Below are positions 1 to 7,496 of a stretch of 20,431 nucleotides of DNA, one piece after another. A program made the translations under genes and the position numbers. Source of the stretch: Azolla pinnata. Taxonomy: Eukaryota; Streptophyta; Polypodiopsida; Salviniales; Salviniaceae. Below the pieces are notes generated by a model. The model saw nothing but the letters and a program-made list of their open reading frames with translations, was not told where the DNA came from and did no database searches. Numbering within the stretch: position 1 is the stretch's first letter; every line of letters starts with the position of its first letter. The stretch covers positions 1-20,431 of the forward strand of contig JBBBWG010011713.1 in assembly GCA_037176905.1 (NCBI GenBank), read 5' to 3'.

Positions 1-38
1 TTGTTTTTTTTTTTTTTTTTTTTTTTTGTTTTTTTTTT
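1..38. repeat. poly-T tract
   Basis: A run of T broken only by single G residues at positions 3 and 28. It starts at the window edge, so its true length is unknown. It leads directly into the CT heptamer array. Confidence 0.95.
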
Positions 39-183
39 CTCTCTTCTCTCTTCTCTCTTCTCTCTTCTCTCTTCTCTCCTCTCTCCTCTCTCCTCTCTCC
101 TCTCTCCTCTCTCCTCTCTCCTCTCTCCTCTCTCTCTCTCTCTCTTCTCTCTCTTCTCTCTCTAGATTCTCTCTCATCTCTCT
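39..183. repeat. CT-rich heptamer tandem array
   Basis: Five perfect copies of CTCTCTT (39-73) are followed by eight perfect copies of CTCTCCT (74-129), then by a CT dinucleotide run and degenerate CT/CTT sequence to about 183. The switch between the two heptamer types is clean, with no mixing. The reading frame that opens through it only encodes Leu/Ser repeats and is not a gene. Confidence 0.95.
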
Positions 184-300
184 AGCCGGGCGCTACAGAG
201 AGAGTGTGCGTGCGGGCGGCCCTCCCCCCCGTCGCATCGCGCGCGTGAGCCGTCCGATGCCCCGCCCCTCGGGAATCGGACGATCCACATCACTCCGCGG
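184..300. other. short GC- and CpG-rich segment
   Basis: About 115 bp rich in CG dinucleotides and C runs lie between the CT array and AT-rich repeats. A CT-rich tract beside GC-rich DNA is common around plant transcription starts, so this could belong to a gene outside the window to the left. No coding frame, TATA box or splice signal supports a gene here. Confidence 0.4.
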
Positions 301-317
301 CCCTTCTATTCCATAAC

Positions 318-490
318 ACAGTACACCTATTATTCTTCTCACTACCACTCGCATTATTACAATTATTATAATAATTCTTATTATTATAAGAATAATTATT
401 ATATTACTATTACCACTACTCCTATTATTGTTATTGTTATTATTATTATTACTAGTATTATTATTATTATTATCGCTACTCTTATTTATT
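318..490. repeat. degenerate ATT/TTA trinucleotide repeat
   Basis: Imperfect ATT/TTA/TTC triplets with scattered C and G substitutions. The longest clean part is the run of TTA/ATT triplets near 432-470. It is an old, interrupted microsatellite with no gene in it. Confidence 0.85.
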
Positions 491-1050
491 TCGCTGTTCT
501 TATCCTTTTTCTTATTCTTTATTCTGGGGTTACTTGCTTGTCATTGCTAACTTGTTGTGCTAGTTTCATTCTTGGGGAAAATTACCCCCAAATAACAAAA
601 AACAACGCCTGGCAACATTGTAAAATTACATTTTCACGGCCTTGCTGATACTAGAAATTACAAATCTAACGAAAACGAGCGCGCCGGCGATTGGTTCATC
701 GATCGATTCATTGTGAGCTCGATGATCAACATGAAATTGCCCGATTCGGTTTACACTCGATCGCTCGCTTGAACGCCAGAACCGGCGCGCTAATCGATCG
801 ACGACGGATTCTACAATTGCTACCTCCTCCTCATTCGAACTGCAGCAAGCGGATCGATTAGGCGACAAAGAAATGAAATCGATACCAGCGGAATTAATTG
901 GGTGTTAAGCTGTAATGTCTGATTTCAGAAGGCCTTATTAAAATGTGATCTATATAATTTCGTTAGGCGTTTTGGTGGTAGTTCTCCATTATTATTATAA
1001 ATATTTTTCTTATTCTTATTTGGAATTACTATTGTTTATTACATACTTCT
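491..1050. other. gene-free stretch with CGATCG-rich segment
   Basis: No reading frame here has coding character. Between about 670 and 890 the DNA is richer in CG and in the palindrome CGATCG/ATCGAT. A 10-bp inverted pair AGCGCGCCGG (678-687) and CCGGCGCGCT (782-791) flanks 94 bp, with no extension of the arms. Nothing else was recognised. Confidence 0.5.
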
Positions 1051-1152
1051 AGCATCAGCAACATCATCATCGCCTACCATGCATCACCATCATCACCACC
1101 ACCACTACCATCATCATCATCATTATTATTATTATTGGGCATTATTATTACC
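1051..1152. repeat. CAT/CAC then ATT triplet microsatellite
   Basis: Triplets of CAT, CAC and CAA run to about 1122 and then change to ATT triplets to about 1152. In one frame this would be a histidine run, but no surrounding gene supports coding. Confidence 0.9.
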
Positions 1153-1800
1153 TCCTAAATAAACCCTATTATCCGGAAAGACGGATTTAAAAATGGTTTT
1201 AAAACCCCGAGAGAAGCAACAAAAAAAAAAAAACCAGAGGCGGAAAAAAGGAAGGAAAAAAAAGGGCATCCAAAGCTCTGTTTTTTCTTTATTTTATTTC
1301 TGCCCTTTTAATTCGAAGCTTTTTTTTTTGGCGGGTGCCCCCGAAATCTGGCGGGTGGGCCCCACACGAGAAACAAAAACAAAAAAGAAAAAGAAAAAAG
1401 GGGCAAAAAAAGCAAACAAACAAAACACACAGAAAAAATGCCCGGGAAATGAGATGAGAAAATAAATTCGATTTTGTGTCGCTATCACAGATTTTCATTT
1501 TTTTGGGTTTTTCCCGGTTTTCGTTACTCGCCCGTTTTTTCCCCATTTTTCCTCCATTTCGTTTTTCCCCCCCTTTTTCTTTTTCCTCTCTCTTCGGGAG
1601 AAAATAATATCTCCTCTTTTTTCTCTCTCTTTTTAATTCCTTAGAAAATGCTCCCTTTCATTTGTTATACACAATATATCTCCTCTTTTCGCTCCCTTTA
1701 TTCGGGTTTTATTTATTTATTTTAGAATATTATGTATTTATTAGCAATTACGTTTCTTATTTTTTCGCCCTCATTCCCTATGTCCTGGTTTCAGATACGT
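1153..1800. other. low-complexity purine/pyrimidine tracts, no gene
   Basis: Alternating A-rich (1190-1265, 1370-1440) and T/C-rich (1270-1330, 1490-1700) tracts. The frames that stay open here encode only Lys/Phe/Leu-biased peptides dictated by base composition. One compact promoter-like palindrome lies within at 1355-1365 and is listed separately. Confidence 0.7.
1355..1365. promoter_or_regulatory. GTGGGCCCCAC, TCP-type site candidate
   Basis: This near-palindrome contains GTGGGNCC and TGGGCC. Those motifs are established binding sites of plant TCP factors and are frequent in monocot promoters. The shorter sequence GGCGGGTG occurs just upstream (about 1330-1337) and again at 1350-1357. No gene is visible on either side, so a regulatory role is only a possibility. 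Confidence 0.25.
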
Positions 1801-2127
1801 TTTATTTATTTGTTTGTTTATTTATTTATTTAGTTATTTATTTGTTTATTTGCTTGTTTATTTGTTTATTTGTTTATCTATATATTTGTTTGTTTATTTG
1901 TTTATTTGTTTATTTGTTTGTTTATTTGTTTGTTTATTTATTTGTTTATTTATTTATTTGTTTGTTTATTTGTTTGTTTATTTATTTATTTATCTATTTA
2001 TTTATTTATTTGTTTGTTTATTTGTTTATTTATTTAGTTATTTATCTTTTTATTCATGTTTATATTATGTTTTTTATTTGTTTGCTTGTTTGTTTATTTA
2101 TGTGCTATTTATTCGTTTATTTGTTTA
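1801..2127. repeat. TTTA/TTTG tetranucleotide block
   Basis: More than 300 bp of TTTA and TTTG tetramers in irregular order, with a few TCTA and TAGT interruptions. The lack of in-phase stops opens long Leu/Phe/Tyr/Cys-rich frames in more than one phase at once. That is a by-product of the repeat and not a membrane protein gene. Confidence 0.95.
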
Positions 2128-2222
2128 ATTATAGATATTTCAACATGATAATACTAGTTTCACTTAATTATGAGACTGCCCCTCTTCAGTTGCAATGGCC
2201 ACCAGCAGAACAATGATCCATG

Positions 2223-2516
2223 GCTCATTGCTCCATTGACTGATCATTAAGGGTGTAATTAGTGGATATAATGATCATTGCTCCATTGACTGATCATTAA
2301 GGGTGTAATTAGTGGATATGATGCTCATTGCTCCATTGACTGATCCTTAAGGGTGTGATTAGTGGATATGATGCTCATTGCTCCATTGACTGATCCTCAA
2401 GGGTGTGATTAGTGGATAAGCTCATTGCTCCATTGACTGATCCTTAAGGGTGTGATTAGTGGATACACGCTCAATGCTCCATCGACTGATCATTAAGGGT
2501 GTAATTAGTGGATATC
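2223..2516. repeat. six-unit 47-50 bp minisatellite
   Basis: Six head-to-tail units start at 2223, 2273, 2323, 2373, 2420 and 2469. The first three are exactly 50 bp, and units 4 and 5 are 47 and 49 bp through small deletions at the unit end. Each begins GCTCATTGCTCCATTGACTG or a close variant and ends AGTGGATA. Units 1, 2 and 6 share GATCATTAAGGGTGTAATT, while units 3-5 share GATCCT(T/C)AAGGGTGTGATT. A partial unit may precede it at about 2212-2222. Confidence 0.97.
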
Positions 2517-2530
2517 TGAGGAACTGATCG

Positions 2531-2571
2531 GAGTGAGAGAGATAGAGAGAGAGAGAGAGAGAGAAGAGAGA
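2531..2571. repeat. GA microsatellite
   Basis: GAGAGAGATAGAGAGA-type run of about 40 bp, immediately after the minisatellite. No associated gene is evident. Confidence 0.95.
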
Positions 2572-2703
2572 ACAAACAGAACTCGAACAGTAGCGTATTT
2601 GCTCCTTCCGTGTTCTGCTCTTTTCTTCTTTCGTCTTCTTTTTTTTTTTACTATGTACGCATTGCATGCACACGGGTTCTGTTCCTGTTTCTGCCTTCTG
2701 CAG

Positions 2704-2792
2704 CTTCTTCGCCGTGCAAAAAAGTTAGCCGCCGAGGCTCGTAAACAGGAGCCTGCTTTCGATCCGAAGCAGATGCTCTGTTGCGGTTCCAG
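2704..2792 (+). other. orphan exon-like segment
   Basis: These 89 bp are preceded by a pyrimidine-rich tract ending TTCTGCAG and followed by AG then GTGACG, so both ends look like splice sites. The one frame open across it (CTT CTT CGC CGT...) reads LLRRAKKLAAEARKQ then EPAFDPKQMLCCGS, a natural-looking basic helix followed by a Cys pair. Base composition is clearly richer in GC than the flanks. I do not recognise the peptide and see no neighbouring exon that joins it. It could be a captured or left-over exon, or chance. Confidence 0.3.
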
Positions 2793-2968
2793 GTGACGAT
2801 GCGATCACTTCGCTTTAACGCCCCCGTTTTGCCCATCGGACACGAATGCAGACCCTGGCCATTTCAGACCACCAGAGCTATCGTCCTCATCGTTGGTTTC
2901 TGTACTCTTCTTGCCTCTACTGAGCCTCCCATTAATTCGTAGTATGTACCAGCGCCGACAAGCCTTGT

Positions 2969-2995
2969 CTTCTTCTTCTTCTTCTTCTTCTTCTT
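2969..2995. repeat. CTT microsatellite
   Basis: Nine TCT/CTT triplets in a row. It reads as a serine run in one frame, but there is no gene support. Confidence 0.95.
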
Positions 2996-3500
2996 TGGTA
3001 GATCCGTGCGATGCTCACCAATGTTTATCGCAACACCATGGGGACAAACCATGCATATTCGACCCTTCCTTTCTTCGGCGTTTGTGAAATATAGCAAAAA
3101 ATTGTAGCAATGGCGAAACCCGTTGAGCTAATTGTGTCAAATTCTTCTCGAGCTTAACAAATCAAACTGTTCCTGGTCGAGCAAGTCTGGCCAAAATCTT
3201 CTGGTTGCTCCATGCAAGTTTTCTTATTTCATCTCACCATGGAAGAAACATCTATTTGAACTGGTATTGTGAGTAGCATCCCGATTGTTTCCAGTCTCAC
3301 CACAAATAAATACAGAAATCGCTGAATTTGAGATTATACTCTTATCGGAACTCAGTGCACCTATCACAATATCATGACATCAAACATAAACTGTAAAAGG
3401 ATCAAGGTTATAATTTCATGATAGCAAGGCATCATACTTAAATATCCTGATCTGAGCTTGCATATTTTATGGCATGTTATTCTTAGAATATTGTCAAATA
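2996..3500. other. gene-free AT-rich stretch
   Basis: No long reading frame, splice-site pair, RNA gene or repeat is recognised here. It is ordinary AT-rich intergenic-type DNA. Confidence 0.6.
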
Positions 3501-3590
3501 ACCTCTAGAAGGTTCCAAATGGTCCTAGAAAGATATCAAAGGCTCCAAGAAGGTTTCAAAATGATTTAAACGGTTTGGGAGGGTTTCAAA
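3501..3590. repeat. degenerate 20-bp tandem repeat
   Basis: Three 20-bp units (3501-3520, 3521-3540, 3541-3560) share the pattern (C/T)(C/T)(T/A)AGAA-GGTTTCAAA. A further partial match, GGGAGGGTTTCAAA, lies at 3577-3590 after a diverged interval. The units differ at several positions, so the array is old. Confidence 0.6.
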
Positions 3591-3943
3591 ATAATCTAAA
3601 TTATAGTTATTCACGTAGTTTAACCCTCAATATAAATACTTATAATATCCTTGAACTTTTTTTAGAGGATTCAACGATAGTCATAGACATATCGATCTTG
3701 TTTGTCTTTTATACCTTGTTTTTCATCATGTTTTTATGTTCTCCTAGCCTTTTGAGTTCGTAGCATCGTCGCTTCTAGTTTCAAGGTCATACTTAGAGTC
3801 CAATGCCTTGACATAGTCCATAGATGGTATCATGGATTTACTAATGGTGAGCAATATTAGAGTGAAGATCAAAGAAAAGAGAAGGATTAAAGGTAATTTA
3901 TTACACTAATCACCCCCGAGCAAATGATTGAAGATAAATCCAA

Positions 3944-4063
3944 AATATTATTTATGTCCCATACCACAAAATATTATATTTTATTATTAACTCGAAAGCT
4001 AACAATATTATTTGTGTCTCATACCACAAAATATTATATTTTATTATTACCTCGGAAGCTAAC
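3944..4063. repeat. 60-bp tandem duplication
   Basis: Two adjacent 60-bp copies (3944-4003 and 4004-4063) differ at only four positions. Each contains CATACCACAAAATATTATA followed by T/A-rich sequence and CTCG(A/G)AAGCTAACA. No gene is involved. Confidence 0.93.
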
Positions 4064-5560
4064 AAAGAGAGCTCGGTCTCACTAAGAGAGTCTTCACGAT
4101 GACATTATTAAAGTAGATAGCTAGTCTTCTTTTTATTGGTCAATTTTTAGGGCTCCTTGACCATTAAGTGTGTTCGCACTTGTCCAATGAGCTCATATGG
4201 GTTTGTCCTAGTCCTAGAATAACCAAATTATCACTTGTCACACTCGTTAAAACCAATCAAATTAGCCTTATAAACTGGTTTTCTAAGGTTATGCCCATAA
4301 CAAATGGTGTGCCTGTGATAACACCTAGCCTCATCTTATACTTGACATTCATTGAAATGAATGTATGCTTGATTTGCAAGGCCCATCCTTGTCAATTGTA
4401 TCAAACATGGAATGAGGTTTTCAAGTTTAAATTGTTGAATGAAATTTAACCTTGATTCCATTTTAGTCAGCATAATTAGCACATACCTTAACTTCTTTGC
4501 TGTTGAAAGGCTTGTTAGAATCCATAATAGATATTCAGGCGTGTACTCTTAAAGTAGTTGAGACAACCTTTCGAGAATTGGGATGAAGATAATATCTAAA
4601 AATTGGTATGATTTATCTCATTTCCAAGCCTACAATCGGAGGCCAATATATATTCATTAAGATATTAATCGGCAAAAAGTGCATATTTGGGGGTTGGGTC
4701 TTCTTGCTTTACAACTTCCATTGTTAGGATGTTTCCCAATTTGGGAGATCTTGCTATATTCCTAAACAACATATTTATAACATGAATGACACGGGTATGA
4801 CCGCGGCTTGGAAGTTGTCGAATAGATCAAAAGGGCTTCAAGTATGACAACAATTTGTTCAAATGGTTTCGGTTCCATAAGTTCGCTTCGGACACCTTTT
4901 AGCAAACAAACTATAGTGAAATCCAATACTTGTACCTCCCCCATTACCAAACCTTGAGCAATTTAGCTTTCGGAGATCGAACTTCTCAAAGATAAGTAAC
5001 AACTTGTTAGATACAACACCCACACTCTCGACAGTGTGGCAACATCCATAAATGTGATGAGGTAGACCGAGAGACTGTTGCAAGATGGGTTAGTAGATCA
5101 GTCCAAATGACACAAGGATATTTATTGGTATGCTATACTTGTGCTTCAGTTCCATGTGTATTTCCCGCCCGCTTGTCTTTTGGTTCTCAACACACATGTG
5201 AATGGGTAAACACCAATGAGCCCCTAAAAATTGTGCAATGTATTGCAAAGACTTGAACTCATTGTTTCTAATGGAAAGGCTTTTCAGCATTGTCAATTAG
5301 GGCCGGTGTAATCTATTAATCTTAAAATTGTGTTGATTAGGGATTTTTGCTGTGAGAAATGATTCTTTTGTTTAAGTTTCCGGGATCCCGTCGCCAGATT
5401 CGACAATCATTGAGATTGTCAATTCGTTTCTAGCGAATTCTTCCTAGGAAAACGCTGATCCTAGACGAAGTGAAAGCTATAGAACCTCGACAAGAATAAA
5501 TATCATCTGTAGAATCAAGCGAAAGCAGAAAGTGAGCACATTGTTCATCATTGTTTCGAA
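4064..5560. other. gene-free stretch, possible decayed mobile-element DNA
   Basis: Several frames of 60-93 codons occur, but none shows a recognisable motif, chained splice sites or coding bias. No long terminal repeats, retroelement protease/polymerase motifs or tRNA genes were found by eye. Even base composition and many short open frames fit old transposon remnants, but this cannot be shown from the sequence alone. Confidence 0.4.
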
Positions 5561-5577
5561 GACAGTGACCGAATGCG

Positions 5578-5743
5578 GTGGTTTGCCATTCAAACCAGCC
5601 AAATCTAGAAAACACGACCAAATATGTAGTTCCGGCATTCAAAACAACAGCAGAGAGAGGACCACTTAATGTAATTTGGCGTGCGGAACAGCCAAATCTA
5701 GAGACGATCAAATGCAAAATTTGGCAGCCTAAACAGCCATTTC
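5578..5743. repeat. three degenerate 28-30 bp hairpin-type repeats
   Basis: Direct copies at 5578-5607, 5671-5699 and 5717-5743 share a TTTGSC half followed after 5-10 bases by CAGCCAAATCT or a variant. The middle copy folds perfectly at its ends (TTTGGC and GCCAAA around a 10-base loop). The first two copies continue into AGA. On the minus strand they fall in one 111-codon frame (5430-5765), where they read NGCLGCQ, RFGCSARQ and RFGWFEWQ. The motif resembles the ends of small foldback transposons, but no target duplication was identified. Confidence 0.5.
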
Positions 5744-5749
5744 TACCTT

Positions 5750-6160
5750 GAATTGATGTGTACATAGGAAGTGATTGTGGGGAACTAATCTGTACGAATT
5801 TGAGTGGCAGGCTCTACCGCATTGTCATCGTCATCGATCACCAAAACAAGAAGACAATGTGGGAATGTTCCTTACAAGGGAGGAATTCAGAACAAAAAAG
5901 AAAATGAGAGTAAGAAACCAGCGATTCAGTCAGCCAGATAATACATTACCTTATATAGCATGGCCAAGTCTTTGCCATTGGTTACTTCACTCAACCTGCA
6001 GCAAAACTAGTCATTTTCATGACATTCTCATCTTTGTCTGTCATCATCTTCATCTTCCATACCTTTGGTTGCAACAGTTTACGCAGCGATGGCATCGTTG
6101 GCCTTCAAAAACTCGGTAGTCAAGGCAGCATCTCATTGGATGATGTCTGCCCCCACATTG
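5750..6160. other. 3' flank of the 107-residue gene
   Basis: This lies just downstream of the stop codon at 6161 on the minus strand, so its right part is probably 3' untranslated sequence. A 114-codon plus-strand frame (5775-6119) is rich in His/Trp/Arg without a recognisable motif and was not accepted. No clear polyadenylation signal was identified. Confidence 0.35.
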
Positions 6161-6810
6161 TCAGAGTTCTTTGATGGTTTCATCAAAGATCATAAATCCC
6201 AGATTTGCCTCAGCATCAAGCTTATATAGAGTCTGGACCAAGGATGATGGGCCATGTATATGTATGTCAAATTTACCCAATATCAATATATGGATTCACA
6301 ACTTCAATACAACAAGATAAAAGATACATTCAATGACAAGTGGTAGCTGAATCACCTGAAAGATATTTCTGTCAGTTGGAAACCATGTCCCGGTCTTGAT
6401 AGCTGAACAAAAAGTCAAGAGGTGCCCACATGGACCTCTATGTTTAAGTCATCAATGAGCTATTTATTTGAGCATATATACATGTTGCAAAACAGTTTCA
6501 CCTTTGCAGCACAGGAGCAAGCATGCTTCACAACAAGATTTGAGGGAACTAGACCGCAGATTCCTCCACAGAACAGCAGGGACTAGCTCAATGTTAAACA
6601 CCCTGATATAAGAGAATTGTCCCTTGAAACATGCACCACTTCCAAATATAAAAACCTGAAGTCAGCATTCAGGGCAACAAAAAGATTTGTGCCAGGGCTA
6701 GAAGCTTTCATTGACATTAAATAATAACTGATGAAGAAACCTTCAATAACAAGCGATACCTGACTTCCCTGCTCCAGCCACTCATCCTTGTTGCCATGTG
6801 CACTGTGCAT
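6161..6810 (-). CDS. four-exon gene for a 107-residue Cys-rich protein (unidentified)
   Basis: Exons on the minus strand are 6760-6810, 6502-6655, 6356-6402 and 6161-6232 (51, 154, 47 and 72 nt), with a TGA stop at 6161-6163. Phases match at every junction, and the introns are 104, 99 and 123 bp. All are GT-AG; the acceptors include TTTTTGTTCAG and CTGACTTCAG with branch-like CTGAC/CTTGAC. The protein starts MHSAHGNKDEWLEQGSQ, continues VFIFGSGACFKGQ, has a helical Cys cluster SCCEACLLLCCKAIKTG at about 57-73, then TWFPTDRNIFQ, and ends FDETIKEL. I do not recognise the family. The ATG at 6808-6810 gives a complete short gene. Alternatively 6803 is an acceptor (TGCACAG) and this is the 3' end of a longer gene. 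An upstream frame at 6854-6945 could join in phase, but only across a 51-bp intron, which is too short for plants. It lies about 540 bp downstream of the TTLL12 stop, same strand. Confidence 0.55.
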
Positions 6811-7041
6811 TTAACATCAAATTCAGGAAAAGGACATTATCTTAAATGTCAACTTTGCTGGCATAAAAAAACAAAGACATTGCCACATTTCTGCTAATAC
6901 TGGTTTCGCTTCCTTGTCATCATTGACTGGGATATCTTCTGCACGTGTGTAGCTGCACTTCAATCACAAAGAGACAGAGCATAATCAGCTTTCCAATTCG
7001 TAATGTGATGGAATCAAATTCTTTATCCAACTCGTTTACGC

Positions 7042-7260
7042 AGGAGGGACCAAATTATGAAACCATGTGATGACCATTCAAGTCATCACAGTCAAATAAA
7101 TAATGTATTAGATTGTTCTGGTATAGGGGATGATCTCTCAGCTATTTTGAATTTTATCTCCACTCCAAGTTCCAAACTAGATCATTTCCAAGACAGACAT
7201 GCTGAGCACATGAAACACGCGAATCAGTCACTTGCTTCAGAAAACCTTAGAGCGCAATCA
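7042..7260 (+). other. plus-strand exon-like open segment
   Basis: 219 bp run from a pyrimidine-containing acceptor (CTCGTTTACGCAG) to a consensus donor (TCAA then GTAAGT). The frame is phase 1 at both ends and open throughout (72 whole codons). It reads, in part, NNVLDCSGIGDDLSAILNF and STPSSKLDHFQDRHAEHMKH, a natural-looking composition. It sits between the 3' ends of the TTLL12 gene and the 107-residue gene, on the opposite strand. No partner exon was found. It may be a fragment of another gene, part of an antisense transcript, or chance. Confidence 0.25.
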
Positions 7261-7346
7261 AGTAAGTTATTATGCCATAGAAAATCTAGGCAGAACAACT
7301 GAACAAAAAATGCGCTACAACCCCTTGCTGCCTTTCAATACTAGGT

Positions 7347-7496
7347 CTACAATGGAGAGACATTCCTGTAGGAGTTTAGAAAAAGACATCCGAACACATC
7401 ATCGAAAAATTCAGATGCCTTGATGAGTTTTCCGTCTCCAAGCACGTTCTTTACATCATATTTGCATGCTCTAGTACAGTCAGGACAGTAAGTAAC
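7347..7496 (-). CDS. TTLL12: TTLL12 exon 15 (residues 829-877 and stop)
   Basis: Encodes VTYCPDCTRACKYD, then KASEFFDDVFGCLFLN and the terminal NVSPL before TAG. The family position normally held by metal-binding Asn is Thr 830. Three Cys (832, 835, 839) form a C-x2-C-x3-C pattern. Acceptor TTTGTCCAG. Confidence 0.94.
   Translation of the reverse strand, partial: VTYCPDCTRACKYDVKNVLGDGKLIKASEFFDDVFGCLFLNSYRNVSPL

Noticed and set aside
26-316. 96-codon Ser/Leu frame
   Set aside because: A translation of the CT heptamer array followed by GC-rich DNA; no gene features.
678-791. 10-bp GC-rich inverted repeat around 94 bp, considered as a MITE
   Set aside because: Arms do not extend, no flanking target duplication was seen, and the surrounding DNA is rich in CG palindromes anyway.
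1662-2216. Long Leu/Tyr/Phe/Cys-rich frame resembling a membrane protein
   Set aside because: Produced by the TTTA/TTTG tetranucleotide block, which is open in more than one frame; no motif and no complexity.
6854-6945. Upstream exon for the 107-residue gene (reads EDIPVNDDKEAKP...)
   Set aside because: It joins in phase only across a 51-bp intron with a weak donor (AA/GTTGAC), below the usual plant minimum; kept as a possibility only.
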